A DNA stretch of 53,184 bases from Phycisphaerales bacterium (GTDB lineage: Bacteria > Planctomycetota > Phycisphaerae > Phycisphaerales > SM1A02), in NCBI GenBank assembly GCA_022447205.1, contig JAKVBQ010000022.1, positions 1 through 53,184 of the forward strand. Reading direction: 5' to 3'. The position numbers were made by a program, and so were the translations under genes. The notes below the pieces were generated by a model. That model did not search any database. It saw only the letters and a list, made by a program, of their open reading frames with translations, and was not told where the DNA came from. Of the stretch, positions 1 to 11,029 are shown one piece after another (the first letter of the stretch is position 1; each line of letters starts with the position of its first letter).

Positions 1-87
1 GACCCGCCTCTTCCTCCCGATGCCAATGTCCCGATGCTGGACCGGCAAGCGCCCCTCACTGCCCCGCACACACGAGTACGGATCTAC

Positions 88-1092
88 ATGACGGCTGGAC
101 CCATTGAAAGAAGTGACACCGATCGACTGCCGCTTCCGGGCGCGATCGTCAAAGGGCAGATCCGCTGGTCCTATGCCGTGCCGATCCTGACCCTGCACCT
201 GCTGGCCCTGCTTGCGGTGTTTCCATGGCTCTTCTCGTGGACCGGCCTGATCCTGATGGTGATCGGTGTCCAGGTCTTCGGGCAGTCGATCAACCTCTGC
301 TACCACAGGATCCTCACGCACCGCTCGGCGGTTCTCCCGAAATGGCTGGAGCACCTCTTCGTGCTTGTCGCGCTGTGTTGCATGGAGGACACCCCCGGCA
401 AGTGGGTGTCGATGCACCGATACCACCACAAGCATTCGGATCACGAGGAAGATCCCCACAGTCCCCTCGTGACCTTCCTCTGGTCGCACGTCGGATGGCT
501 GATCATCAAGAATCCGGCGACGCACAACATCGCCATCTACAGGAAATACGCGCCCGACATCCTGAAGGACCCCTTCTACATGAAGTTGGAGAAGTCGATC
601 TCCTGGTTCTGGGTCTACATCGCTCATGCCGCACTGTTCTTCCTGGCCGGTTTCGCCATCGGCTGGGGAACGGGAACCCTCATGAACGGCGTGCAATTCG
701 GTGCAAGTCTCCTGGTCTGGGGCGTGTTCGTTCGAACCGTGGCCGTCTGGCACATCACCTGGTCGGTGAATTCAATCACGCATATCCAGGGCTACTCGAA
801 CTACAAGACCGACGACAACAGCAGGAACAACTGGCTCGTCGGGATCATCGCCCAGGGCGAGGGGTGGCACAACAACCACCATCACGACCCGGCCAGCGCC
901 TCCAACCAGCATCGCTGGTGGGAGATCGACATGACCTACTACCACATCAAGCTGCTTGAGAAGCTCGGTCTCGCCACCAAGGTGGTGCCTCCGCGCCATC
1001 GCCGCCTCGAAGAACGGGAACGACGGGCGAAACAGGCGAACCTGCATGCCACGTCGGTGGAACAACAGGCTTCCGACCAGACCACTCCGTGA
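88..1092 (+). CDS. Acyl-CoA/fatty acid desaturase (delta-9 type)
   Basis: Membrane di-iron desaturase expected to put a cis double bond into acyl chains, adjusting membrane fluidity. All three histidine boxes of the family are visible: HRILTH (residues 73-78), HRYHH (110-114) and HNNHHH (261-266). Hydrophobic segments lie at about residues 30-70 and 170-220, as in the four-helix desaturase fold. Length (334 aa) is normal. The ATG at 88 gives the usual short N-terminus before the first membrane segment; an in-frame ATG at 34 would add 18 residues without obvious signal, so the start is uncertain. It stands alone, followed by tRNA-Arg. The acyl substrate and position of desaturation cannot be told from sequence. 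Confidence 0.9.
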   Translation: MTAGPIERSDTDRLPLPGAIVKGQIRWSYAVPILTLHLLALLAVFPWLFSWTGLILMVIGVQVFGQSINLCYHRILTHRSAVLPKWLEHLFVLVALCCMEDTPGKWVSMHRYHHKHSDHEEDPHSPLVTFLWSHVGWLIIKNPATHNIAIYRKYAPDILKDPFYMKLEKSISWFWVYIAHAALFFLAGFAIGWGTGTLMNGVQFGASLLVWGVFVRTVAVWHITWSVNSITHIQGYSNYKTDDNSRNNWLVGIIAQGEGWHNNHHHDPASASNQHRWWEIDMTYYHIKLLEKLGLATKVVPPRHRRLEERERRAKQANLHATSVEQQASDQTTP

Positions 1093-1214
1093 TCATCGGG
1101 GGCGCACCCTGCGCTCGCTCGGTCTGGCCTGTACACTGCCGGAGACCGACGCCGGGTGCGGCAAAGGGGGCGGCCTGCCGTCGCTTCCGTTGACACCTCG
1201 GGTCGAAATCACCC

Positions 1215-1288
1215 GCTCGCGTAGCTCAGTCGGATAGAGCACCGGTTTCCTAAACCGAAGGTCGGAGGTTCGAATCCTCCCGCGAGCG
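1215..1288 (+). tRNA. tRNA-Arg (anticodon CCT)
   Basis: A complete cloverleaf folds by eye: the acceptor stem GCTCGCG (1215-1221) pairs perfectly with CGCGAGC (1281-1287). The D arm is GCTC/GAGC. The T arm is GGAGG-TTCGAAT-CCTCC. The anticodon loop TTCCTAA places CCT at 1249-1251, reading AGG. The first anticodon-stem pair is a C-A mismatch. The 3' CCA is not encoded. Confidence 0.95.
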
Positions 1289-1319
1289 TTTTCACGACAC
1301 ACCAGCACAGAAAGAACAA

Positions 1320-1341
1320 CACCACCGGGAGTTCGGTGGTG
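1320..1341 (-). terminator. Hairpin terminator behind the dockerin esterase
   Basis: CACCACCG (1320-1327) and CGGTGGTG (1334-1341) form an 8-bp stem with a 6-nt loop. On the minus strand it is followed by a T-rich stretch (TTGTTCTTTC), about 75 nt after the stop codon of the esterase gene. On the plus strand it lies 32 nt beyond tRNA-Arg and could also serve there. Confidence 0.5.
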
Positions 1342-1416
1342 CTGGGAAGGCTTCAGTCATGTACTCCAGGAGCGCGCAGTGCGTTGCCGGGGTGATGCCG
1401 ACTCCTTGCAGACGGA

Positions 1417-2457
1417 TCAGTTCGTCCAGTTCCCGAGCAGGCGCGCGAGATCCGCGCCGTCGATCAGGCCGTCGCCGTTGATGTCGTAGAGCGGGTTGGT
1501 GCCGTTCCAGTAGCCGAGGAGCTGGCTGAGATCGACACCGTCCACGATGCCGTCCTCGTTGAAGTCGCCCTCGATCGAATCGTCACTGCACCCGATCACG
1601 CCGTCGAGCGCGTGCTGCGAGACGAAGTCCCAGATCACGGTCGTCGCGAAGGACGGGACGTCGTGCCCGCCTCCCTGGCGACGGAAGTGTTCGACGGCAT
1701 GGCAGCCTTCGCCGGCCACCCAGGTGTACCGGGTCACCCCACCACCGAGTGATTCCGTCTCCGGAGGCGACACGGCCTCGTTCTTCGCCACCCAGTAGGC
1801 GTGCTGCGCCGCCGCGGAGGGGACCCATCCGCCGTTGTAGGGCGCGTAGAAGTCGTTGGTGCCGAGGATGTGGCAGACCGCGGTCGGGAGCGCCGCGTCG
1901 CAGGCATCGAACGTCCACTGGTAGATGCTGGCGGCGACCGGAGCGACCGCCGCGATCTCGTCACTCTTCACGCAGGCGAGATCCCAGACGTAGCTTCCAC
2001 CCATCGAGTAACCGCCGGCGTAGATCCGGGTGCGGTCGGCGTTGTAGGTGGCGACGAGGTCGTCGATCATCGCGCTGGTGAACGCGAGGTCGATCTCGTA
2101 GTTGCCGTTCGAGTATCCGCCGGGCTCCTCGTACCCCCAGCAGGTGCAGCCCTCGAGAACGTCGGGATACGCGTTGGGGTAGACCGCGATGAAGCGGCGT
2201 GAGTCGGCGAGCGAGCGGAAGTCCGCCTCGTAGTTCAGGGCCTCGTTGGCGTTGCCGCCACCACCGTGATGCCACGCCATGACCGGCATGTTCTCCGCTT
2301 CACTGAAGTCGACGGGCAGGTAGATCAGGTACTGCCGATCCAGACCGTCGACGTCGATCGTCCGGGTGAAGAGCTGCTGGGCGCTTGCCGTTGACGCGAG
2401 GAACCCACCGACGAGCAGGGCGGGAATCGCGAGATGACGCTGGCGGAGTGAAGGCAT
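1417..2457 (-). CDS. Secreted PHB-depolymerase-like esterase with C-terminal dockerin repeats
   Basis: Alpha/beta hydrolase of the LpqC/polyhydroxybutyrate depolymerase type. The nucleophile elbow GYSMGG puts the catalytic Ser at residue 151, and an HHGGGG oxyanion motif lies near the N-terminus. The start at 2457 (MPSLRQRH) gives a clean signal peptide ending in ASA; an upstream in-frame ATG at 2526 would place a long polar stretch before it. The last 50 residues hold two Ca-binding repeats of dockerin type I form (DFNEDGIVDGVDLSQLLGYW and a second copy). The enzyme is therefore exported and may be held at the cell surface or in a complex through the dockerin. Natural substrate (polyester, feruloyl or acetyl esters) is unknown. 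No cohesin is encoded in this window. Confidence 0.85.
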   Translation of the reverse strand: MPSLRQRHLAIPALLVGGFLASTASAQQLFTRTIDVDGLDRQYLIYLPVDFSEAENMPVMAWHHGGGGNANEALNYEADFRSLADSRRFIAVYPNAYPDVLEGCTCWGYEEPGGYSNGNYEIDLAFTSAMIDDLVATYNADRTRIYAGGYSMGGSYVWDLACVKSDEIAAVAPVAASIYQWTFDACDAALPTAVCHILGTNDFYAPYNGGWVPSAAAQHAYWVAKNEAVSPPETESLGGGVTRYTWVAGEGCHAVEHFRRQGGGHDVPSFATTVIWDFVSQHALDGVIGCSDDSIEGDFNEDGIVDGVDLSQLLGYWNGTNPLYDINGDGLIDGADLARLLGNWTN

Positions 2458-2652
2458 GGGGAACGGGCTCCATGGAGGTCGAAAGCGGGGCGAACTGGAA
2501 AGCTCAATCCTAAGGGCATGATTCACGGAAGCAAAGAAGTCCCGATCGGAATTGTCGAGGTCAAACAGGCAATTCAGCCCTGATGCGAGGCGAGCGGGTT
2601 CATGCCAGGGCTTATCGAACGCGACACCCTGACCGATGTGGCAAGGTCGGCT

Positions 2653-3372
2653 TCAGCGTGCAGGCGCGTTGCGCATGATCGCCTCGGCCACCTGCTCGGC
2701 AAGTGCCTCGGAACCGGCGCGTATGAAGTGCACGTTGACGGGACGCTGCAACGCCTCGAGGCGGGGAAGAACAAAGGTGTAGAGATCGTTCACGGCGATC
2801 CCCCGCTGCTCCATCAGGTCGACCGCCGCCGCGTTGTAGGCCACGACATCGGCAGGATCGCGGTGTGGCCGAACACCGCCTTCCGGAACCGGCGTCGTGG
2901 TGGCGAAGACCAGGACCGCACCGGTCTCCTGCATCCGATCGATGATCCGTTCGAGTTGTGTGATGTAGACCTCGAGCGTCGCCTGTCGAGGGTGATCCGG
3001 GTTGGGGGATGAACCACCCGACTCGGGATTCATCCGCTTGATGTCGTGGAGACCGAAATTGAAGTGGATGACGTCGAACCCACCGCCATCGGTCGCGAGC
3101 CACCGGTCGATCTCCCTGACGCCCTTGGTGGTTCCTTCGCAGTTTTCACCCCCCGTGCCGTCAGGCTTCCTGGGACGAACGACGACCGCCCTCCCCTTGA
3201 GCCTCTTCGCCACCGGCCTCGTGTACCCCGATGAAATCGAGTCTCCGATGATGAGCACCCTGATCGGTCCTGAAGGCGGATCGACTTTCGTGGATCCGGG
3301 TGGTGTCGCACATGCACTCAAGAGAAGTGCAATACAAGGAAGTGCCCGACAAAGAATCGTCTCGATCGACAT
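2653..3372 (-). CDS. SGNH/GDSL-family hydrolase, putative lipoprotein
   Basis: A 239-residue esterase/lipase-like protein of the SGNH fold. Block I is GDSISSGY with the nucleophilic Ser. A GLHD sequence takes the block III role, and a His in the sequence NVHFIRAGS near the C-terminus is the likely catalytic base. The N-terminus from ATG 3372 (MSIETIL) is a lipoprotein signal with the lipobox LLSAC, so the mature protein is probably lipid-anchored. A GGAG lies 8 nt upstream of this ATG, supporting the start over longer in-frame alternatives that would run into the divergent methyltransferase gene. Substrates could be carbohydrate acetyl esters or lipids; the sequence does not decide. Confidence 0.8.
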   Translation of the reverse strand: MSIETILCRALPCIALLLSACATPPGSTKVDPPSGPIRVLIIGDSISSGYTRPVAKRLKGRAVVVRPRKPDGTGGENCEGTTKGVREIDRWLATDGGGFDVIHFNFGLHDIKRMNPESGGSSPNPDHPRQATLEVYITQLERIIDRMQETGAVLVFATTTPVPEGGVRPHRDPADVVAYNAAAVDLMEQRGIAVNDLYTFVLPRLEALQRPVNVHFIRAGSEALAEQVAEAIMRNAPAR

Positions 3373-3446
3373 GACTGATGCTCCAGCTGTGTGACGCATC
3401 CTACCCACTGATGCAGCGCTTCCTATCTCAGCGGGTCCGTGTCCGC

Positions 3447-3452
3447 TAGAAT
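3447..3452 (+). promoter_or_regulatory. TANNNT box just before the methyltransferase start (leaderless)
   Basis: TAGAAT ends 6 nt before the ATG at 3459. With normal -10 to +1 spacing, transcription would begin at or within a few nt of the start codon. No Shine-Dalgarno sequence fits. The same arrangement recurs elsewhere in the window. Confidence 0.55.
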
Positions 3453-3458
3453 GCTCGC

Positions 3459-4247
3459 ATGGGCATGACGAACTCCCTCTACGAGAAGAACCGACGCTTC
3501 TTTGCCGATCGCCACGCAAGGACACGACACAGTGCGACCACCATCGCCGGAGTCGTCTCTGATGTCCTCGGCACACCACCGGCACGCGTGATCGATGTCG
3601 GATGCGGGGTGGGAACCTTCCTGGATGCGTTCAAGTCATCCGGTGCGACCACGGTGCACGGCCTTGAAGGCACATGGCTCGACCCACGACACCTGGTGAT
3701 CGAACGTGACGAACTGACTCAGCATGACCTCGAGGAGCCCCTGCCCGAAGTCGGTTCATTCGACCTTGCGGTGTGCCTCGAGGTCGCGGAGCACCTGACG
3801 CCGGCACGTGCCGACAGCTTCGTCGATGAACTCTGTCGCCTCGCACCCGCCGTGCTCTTCAGCGCCGCGATCCCCCTTCAGGGCGGCGTCGGTCATTACA
3901 ACGAGCAGTGGCCGAGCTGGTGGGCGGAACGGTTCGCGACCAGGGGTTACCAGGCATCGGACTGCATCCGTGGACGAATCTGGAGCGATGACGCCATTGG
4001 CACCTGGTACCGGCAGAACACGATCCTCTACCTTGCCGCTGAGCACCCTGCACTCGCCGGGCTGACCGTCGTGTCCGATCCTGCCTCGATCGATCTCGTC
4101 CATCCCGCGATGTACCTCGACAAGACACCCGGAAACAGCATCCCCAAGGCCGCGAAGGCATTGCGTCGCGCGACGAAGCGAACCATCGTCTCTGGTGCAA
4201 GCAACCTCATGCGCAGAGGGTTCGGCAAGGGTCCCGAAAAGCACTGA
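3459..4247 (+). CDS. SAM-dependent class I methyltransferase
   Basis: Motif I, VIDVGCGVGTF (residues about 44-54), is the SAM-binding glycine loop of class I methyltransferases. DLAVCLEVAEHL matches the later acidic/His motif of the Methyltransf_11/23 (UbiE-like) group. At 262 residues it is a stand-alone enzyme without a signal peptide, hence cytoplasmic. The C-terminal 80 residues are basic. Substrate unknown; no neighbouring pathway genes point to one. The divergent SGNH gene is 87 bp away. Confidence 0.8.
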   Translation: MGMTNSLYEKNRRFFADRHARTRHSATTIAGVVSDVLGTPPARVIDVGCGVGTFLDAFKSSGATTVHGLEGTWLDPRHLVIERDELTQHDLEEPLPEVGSFDLAVCLEVAEHLTPARADSFVDELCRLAPAVLFSAAIPLQGGVGHYNEQWPSWWAERFATRGYQASDCIRGRIWSDDAIGTWYRQNTILYLAAEHPALAGLTVVSDPASIDLVHPAMYLDKTPGNSIPKAAKALRRATKRTIVSGASNLMRRGFGKGPEKH

Positions 4248-4264
4248 GCGACCGACTCACTGAG

Positions 4265-5062
4265 TCATGACCCGGGAGAGGCCTCGACAGCCTCCTCCGA
4301 GGCAGGCGTGTTTCGCCGCTGTTCGAACAACCACGTCCAGAGCGCTTCGGTGTCGTAGGCCCTGGTCCAGGAGTTGTGGCTCACACCGGGATACTCCGTG
4401 TACTTCGGCGTCCCACCCACCTTGCGCAGGGCCTCGACCATCTCGCGTGAATACCGGGTCGGTACGACCTTGTCGGCATCCCCGTGGAACACCCAGACCG
4501 GCACGTGCTTGATGCGCTCCGCATCACTGGTCTGCCACCCCCCGCAGACCGGGACCGCAGCGGCGAAGAAGTCCGGTCGGGCGGCGATCGCACCCCAGGT
4601 CCCCTGCCCGCCCATCGACTGGCCGGTGACGTAGATCCGGTCGGGGTCGATCGGAAGTCGTTCGAGGAGACCGTCGATCAACTCGAGAACCGTCGGAATC
4701 GCCTTGATCCGTTTTCCTGCCCAGGAGAATTCCTTCGTCCGAACCGAAGGGACCAGCACGAAGCATGGTTCCGGCTGTCGCTTCCTCAACACCCGACCGG
4801 CCTGCGTCCCGCCACCAGCACCGTGCAGGCAGAGGACGAGCGGGTACCGAACCGCTTCCTCGAACTCCCGAGGCAGTTCGAGGCGATAGTCGAGTGGATG
4901 GCCTTCGGTACCGGTGAAGACATGCTCACCTTCGACTGCCTTGATCGACTCGCGAGGTTCGGTCGTCACCTCGGTGGACGCCGGCGGCTCCTGGGCCGAG
5001 GCGATCGAGGCGGCGAACAACGGCAGGACAAGCAGGCGGCAGGTGGCTTGAAGACGGATCAT
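4265..5062 (-). CDS. Secreted alpha/beta hydrolase (esterase/PHB-depolymerase-like)
   Basis: Exported serine hydrolase of the phospholipase/carboxylesterase-PHB depolymerase group. It has the oxyanion/N-terminal LCLHGAGGG motif and a nucleophile elbow GQSMGG. WVFHGDADKVVP carries the acid residue, and SHNSWTRAY carries the catalytic His. The start ATG 5062 (MIRLQ) gives a signal peptide ending ASIASA; an ATG two codons upstream (5068) is equally possible. Architecture matches Prolyl_oligopeptidase-like secreted esterases common in planctomycete genomes. Its stop lies 17 bp from the end of the convergent methyltransferase gene. Substrate not determinable. Confidence 0.8.
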   Translation of the reverse strand: MIRLQATCRLLVLPLFAASIASAQEPPASTEVTTEPRESIKAVEGEHVFTGTEGHPLDYRLELPREFEEAVRYPLVLCLHGAGGGTQAGRVLRKRQPEPCFVLVPSVRTKEFSWAGKRIKAIPTVLELIDGLLERLPIDPDRIYVTGQSMGGQGTWGAIAARPDFFAAAVPVCGGWQTSDAERIKHVPVWVFHGDADKVVPTRYSREMVEALRKVGGTPKYTEYPGVSHNSWTRAYDTEALWTWLFEQRRNTPASEEAVEASPGS

Positions 5063-5180
5063 GGTCATCCTCGAATGCATGGTCACGGTGGAAGGGGTAC
5101 GCACGGGCTGACAGGATTCTAGGAAAGGCAGGCGATCTTGAACGGGCAGGCCCCTGCACGGGCTCCACCAGCGGGTCACG

Positions 5181-5200
5181 CCCGGAAAAATCCGGGTTTT
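5181..5200 (+). terminator. Hairpin plus T-run in the leader of the small Cys-rich gene
   Basis: CCCGGA (5181-5186), an AAAA loop and TCCGGG (5191-5196) are followed at once by TTTT. The order fits an intrinsic terminator on the plus strand, but no plus-strand gene ends nearby. It sits 100 nt before the small ORF at 5300, so it may be an attenuator or end a short unseen RNA. Confidence 0.4.
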
Positions 5201-5299
5201 CCCATCAACAGGTTCATCGAGCCCGCCTGAATGCCGAGGAGGTGCAGGTCACGGGGACGCTCCCCCCATCCATCCCACCCACAGAAGAGAACAAGACCG

Positions 5300-5521
5300 A
5301 TGTGTCAATCCAATCGCTGCCAGGGAACGTGCGCTCGACTGGGCATCAAACGGCCGGAAGGCTGCCGGCGCTCGAAGCTCACTTCGCTCACCAGCACGCA
5401 ATCGGACCAGGTTCCGACACCGGCGGTGACTCCGGAAGAGACCGAGACGCCGGCGGCCCTGCCACTCGTCGAGATCACCCTCGGTGGAAGCGCAGAACAA
5501 CTGCTCAAGCGTTGCGCCTGA
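5300..5521 (+). CDS. Small Cys-rich hypothetical protein
   Basis: A 73-residue ORF starting MCQSNRCQGTCARLG. It has four Cys within the first 22 residues (2, 7, 11, 22) and a basic patch. A Thr/Pro/Glu-rich middle leads to a C-terminus VEITLGGS...LLKRCA. Third codon positions are mostly G or C, as in neighbouring genes, and a strong hairpin stands 27 nt after the stop, both favouring a real gene. No export signal is seen. The Cys cluster could bind metal or an Fe-S cluster, but no family is recognised. The ribosome site is weak (AGAGAACAAG). An in-frame ATG at 5231 would extend it by 23 residues. Confidence 0.5.
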   Translation: MCQSNRCQGTCARLGIKRPEGCRRSKLTSLTSTQSDQVPTPAVTPEETETPAALPLVEITLGGSAEQLLKRCA

Positions 5522-5547
5522 ACGCAACCTGCCGTGCAGACCATGCA

Positions 5548-5572
5548 ACAGGGCCCCGTGACGGGGCCCTGT
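5548..5572. terminator. Bidirectional hairpin terminator
   Basis: ACAGGGCCCC (5548-5557) pairs with GGGGCCCTGT (5563-5572), a 10-bp GC-rich stem. It lies between the convergent small ORF (ends 5521) and the secreted protein gene (ends 5595). No long T-run follows on either strand. Confidence 0.6.
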
Positions 5573-5594
5573 CGCATGCATGTCGTTCGCCGGA

Positions 5595-6209
5595 TCAGCG
5601 TCCGAAGGAGCGGCCGAAGGAGGAGGGCGAGACCCTCGAACCTCGGTACTGCAGGTTGGAGTAGTTGATGTCGGCGACCTTGATCTGGATCGAACCCCAG
5701 AAGTCCCAGTACATGTCGTAGTCGGAGCCCCAGAGATCCCCGCTCATGCCGAGGTAGTGACCTCGAGGACCCATCTCCATCGCGATCCCGTAGTAGAGGC
5801 CGCCAGGGGTGCCGTATTCCTCGAACCGATCCCAGTGGTAGTCATAGGTGCGGTACGCCTCGTTCGACCCGAAGCGGAACCCCTTGATGTACTTGCCGGA
5901 GGGTGCGGTGTAGACCACGTAGCTTCGAGTCGGGAAGCGGAACTTCGTGCTTCCGGTGGTCTCCTCGACGGAACTCCAGATCGTGCAGACCACCTTGCGC
6001 TGGTCGACGAGCTTGTATTCGATCGAGAAGGTGTACTTCGAGGGGTTGTTGCGATGCGACCAGAGGTCGGCATCGCCCCGCAGAAGGACCGGATCATGAC
6101 TGTCGATCGAGTAGTGGACGTTCTTGATGGAATCCCCGGCCTGGGCGAGGTTGGTGATCGCGGTCAGGGCGAGAAGGCAGGCGGTCAGGGCGGTCTTGAA
6201 GGTGGTCAT
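5595..6209 (-). CDS. Secreted hypothetical protein
   Basis: Not recognised. 204 residues with a clear Sec signal peptide (MTTFKTALTACLLALTAIT..., cleavage near LAQA). The rest is aromatic-rich and predicted beta-rich, with many Tyr/Trp. An AGGAG stands 7 nt before the ATG at 6209, which settles the start against an in-frame ATG at 6275. The C-terminus ends SPSSFGRSFGR. Single gene between the bidirectional hairpin and the DUF1501 gene. Its small all-beta look suggests a surface or periplasmic role, but nothing more can be said. Confidence 0.7.
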   Translation of the reverse strand: MTTFKTALTACLLALTAITNLAQAGDSIKNVHYSIDSHDPVLLRGDADLWSHRNNPSKYTFSIEYKLVDQRKVVCTIWSSVEETTGSTKFRFPTRSYVVYTAPSGKYIKGFRFGSNEAYRTYDYHWDRFEEYGTPGGLYYGIAMEMGPRGHYLGMSGDLWGSDYDMYWDFWGSIQIKVADINYSNLQYRGSRVSPSSFGRSFGR

Positions 6210-6326
6210 TGTCGTGCTCCTTGTCAGGTGGTTTCGAATTGCGCCTCGTTGCGCGCCCACCCATAGGCACCACACCCGATGGTGTGACGGCCTTGTCGAT
6301 GTTTTTTTCGCGAGAAAATCGCCCCG

Positions 6327-7761
<1,435 letters not shown>

Positions 7762-7784
<23 letters not shown>

Positions 7785-10700
7785 GGAGGTTCAGGATGGT
7801 ACGGGTCACGTGGGTCCAGGCCGCATGTTCGGCGGGATCAAGGTCGGGGTTCCGGGGACTCGAACCGACGGCGAGCAACGCCGCGGTCGCGTCGGGATCG
7901 GCGGCATGGATGACGCGCTGCCGCTCGAGGAGATCCATGAGCAGCGCAACCTCGGCCTCCATCGGGAAGCGAGCGACCGCCTCGCGCATTGCGAAGACGA
8001 TGCGCTCCTCATCGGTGAGGCCGTCCAGTTCGAGCAGACGTTGCGCGAAGGCACGGGACGCCTCGACGAATGCCGGGTCGTTCATCAGGACCAGCGCGGC
8101 GAGGGGCGTGTTGGATTCCGTCCGGCGTGCGGTGCATTCCTCGCGCGTGGGACCATCGAAGGCCCGCAGCATCGGATGCAGGTACTGGCGCTGCCAGTGG
8201 ACGTAGACTCCGCGACGCCACTGTCGTTCATCGACGTCCGGCATGTAGCTCCGCACGGGGAAGTTCAGGTGACGGTAGTACCCGGCCGGTTGCGCGGGTT
8301 TCACGCTGGGACCGCCTCGTCGATCGACGAGGAGGCCACTCACCTTGAGCGCGGCGTCACGCACCATCTCCGCACTCATCCGGTGGCGGGTCTGGCGAGC
8401 ATGCAGCAGGTTCTCCGGATCCAGGCGATCCAGATCCGCCGTCGTCATCGACGACTGTCGATACGTGCTGGTGAGGACCAGCGATCGGACGAGTGCCTTG
8501 ATGTCCCAACCACCCTCGATGAAGTCGAGTGCGACCATGTCCAGGAGCGGCCCGTTGCTGGGAGGTCGCCCCTGCCCGCCGAAGTCCTCGACCGAGGGAC
8601 AGAGCCCCTCCCCGAAGAGCAGACCCCAGATCCGGTTGACGAAGACCCGAGCGGTCATGCCGCCCGACCCACCTTCGGATTCGGGCAGGAAGAGCCATCG
8701 CGCCAGGTCGAGTCGGGTCGCCCGGACGCCGGGCTCGACACCGGGAATCGTGCCGAGGAAGGTCGGTATCGCTGGCTCGACGAGCGCACCCGAGTCGTCG
8801 AGCCAGTCGCCACGAGGCAGGATGCGCACCTCGCGCGGCTCAGCAAGAGTCTTCGTGTAGAGGGTTCGAGGCAGGGTGTCGACGATGGAAGTCCGTTCAG
8901 CCTCGAGTGCGCTGGTCCGCGCCTCGAGTGCAGCGACGATCTCGGACTCCGCCGCCTGGAAGGCACGCAGTCGTTCGCGCTGTTCCGCGGTCCGTTCCGG
9001 CTCCACCACCAACAGCGCGTCGATCACGTCCGGTGGTGCGGGGCCCGAGGAGCGCGCACCGGCGAGATCCCAGAGGACGGTGCCCCCGAACTGGGTGAAG
9101 GCGATTCCAGACACCACATCGCCAGGTCGGAGTCCGATCCGTTCGAAGGGAACCTCCAGTCGATGCCATCGCCCCGGTTCCGGCAGTTCACCAAGGCGCT
9201 GGTAGCCGGGATGACTGGCTTCGGCGCGACCATACGGGATGTCGTCATTCCCCCAGACCGCCCGGTGATTCCAGTCACCGGCCGTGTTGCACTGGAGCAT
9301 CAGCGCGGACGGTGGCGCATCCGGATCGAGACGGACCCATGCGAAGAGGACCTGTCCCGCCTCGACGGGAATGGTCCGACGGGTGGTGTCGACCGTGTAG
9401 TGCTGGACGAGACCGTCGCTCCGCTGTCTTCGATAGCGCTCCCCGCTGGCCGGTTCGATGTCGGGTTCCCGAACGAACGACCAGTCGCCCTGCGTGTCCC
9501 CACCAGTCTCGAGGATGTCATCGACCCAGGTGACGACCCTGTTCTCGCCGGCGTCGACACGTCGTCGAAGCGCCTCTTCCCATGACCCTCGGTTCGGTTC
9601 AAGCGCGGCGACGGCCTCGACGACGGCTGCCTTCGATGCATCCATCTCACGAGCGAGTTCGGCTCGCCGCTTGCGTGAGGCGTCGGTCTCGACCGGCATC
9701 TCCGGACGACGAAGGGTCGGGCTGGTGTTGAGTCCCCCGTACGGATCACGCAGGTGCTCCTCGTCGTCGATATCGGCGAAGAACGCACCGAACGCGTGGA
9801 AGTCGTGCGCGGTGAACGGGTCGTACTTGTGGTCATGGCACTGGGCACAGCCGAGGGTCGCGCCCATCCAGACCTGCGAGGCGTTCCGAACCCGATCCGC
9901 CATGTAGATCGCGCGGTACTCCTCGAGCTGCAGCCCGCCCTCGTGCGTGGTCTGGAGCAGGCGGTTGTAGGCGGAGGCGATCAGTTCGTCCTGCCCCGCT
10001 CCGGGGACGAGGTCACCCGCGAGCTGGTGGGTGGTGAAGGTGTCGAACGGCAGGTTCTCGTTGAAGGAACGGATGACCCAGTCACGATAGGGCCAGACCC
10101 GGTGCTCCTGGTCGCCGTGGTAGCCGACGGTGTCGGCATAGCGGACGAGGTCCAGCCAGTGGCTGGCCAGTCGCTCGCCGAAGTGCGGTCGAGCGAGAAG
10201 GCGGTCGACGAGTGCCTCGTACCGGGTTTCGGGGTCGGCGGCGAGGTAGGCATCGACCTCCGAGGAGGTGGGTGGCAGCCCGGTCAGGTCCAGGGTGACG
10301 CGTCGCATCAGGGTGACGGGATCAGCGGATCCGGACGGTGCGATGCCCGCGGACTCGAGCCGGTCCAGGACAAGCTGGTCGTAGCGGTCACTCGCATCCT
10401 CGCGTCCCGACTCGATGCGCACCGGCGGTCGGTATGCCCAGTGGGGTTCATAGCTCGCACCGCTCTCGATCCAGCGCCTCAGGATCTCGATCTGCTCGGG
10501 ATCCAGGGGCTTGTGCGCGGCCTCCGGCGGCATCGGGTCCTCCCGATCGTTGATCCGAAGCCACAGCTCGCTCGAGTCCGGTTCACCGGGCACGATCGCA
10601 TGAACGCCCGGGGCGAGTGGTCGGGTCGCAGACTCGTAGTCGAGCAGGCTGAGATCCGCCTTCCGTGCCTCGACGTCGGGACCATGACAGGCGAAGCAGT

Positions 10701-10824
10701 GCCTGGAGAGGATCGGACGAACATCACGCGTGAAGTCGATCGGGGGCTCGACGTCGTCGGCATGCGACGTTCCGGAGAGGAACGGCAGGATCGATGCCAT
10801 GACGATGAATCGGGGAACAAGCAC
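7762..10824 (-). CDS. PSD1 / planctomycete cytochrome C domain protein (DUF1549-DUF1553)
   Basis: Large exported protein with the planctomycete-specific order PSCyt1, DUF1549, a central insert, DUF1553. A heme motif CFACH sits at residues 43-47 of the chosen start, within an RPILS-x2-C context. A second CAQCH motif lies inside DUF1549 next to the conserved HDHKYDPF. The insert around residues 430-620 looks like a carbohydrate-binding beta sandwich. DUF1553 runs from about 700 to the end. I prefer the GTG at 10824 because it gives the signal peptide VLVPRFIVMASILPFLSG and has a TACCGT box 6 nt upstream; a TTG at 10866 is the alternative. Its stop overlaps the DUF1501 gene, so the two are probably co-translated. 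Confidence 0.9.
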
Positions 10825-10830
10825 GACTCG

Positions 10831-10836
10831 ACGGTA
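10831..10836 (-). promoter_or_regulatory. TANNNT box before the PSD1 cytochrome gene (leaderless)
   Basis: On the minus strand TACCGT is followed by 6 nt and then the GTG at 10824. This spacing matches the other putative leaderless starts of the window and is the main reason for choosing this start. Confidence 0.45.
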
Positions 10837-11029
10837 CCAGCGCACGGGAGGAGCGGCAACGAACAATCCAGCGAGTCCCTGACAGCTCCCGCCCTTGCGC
10901 CGGGAACGGCAGTCCAGGACCAGCAGACCGCATGGCCCCGGAAAACGAGCCGCATCAGACGACGGCTGTTTTCAGATATGCTTGACCGATGACCAGACGC
11001 CAGCCAACCCTGGAAGCACGCCCCCTCCG

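Noticed and set aside
1190-1195. TTGACA as the -35 of a tRNA-Arg promoter
   Set aside because: The matching -10 would fall at the start of the tRNA itself, so it cannot drive it.
1093-1308. Minus-strand ORF containing GRIRTSDLRFRKPVLYPTEL
   Set aside because: It is the antisense reading of tRNA-Arg, a well-known false protein pattern; no independent coding signs.
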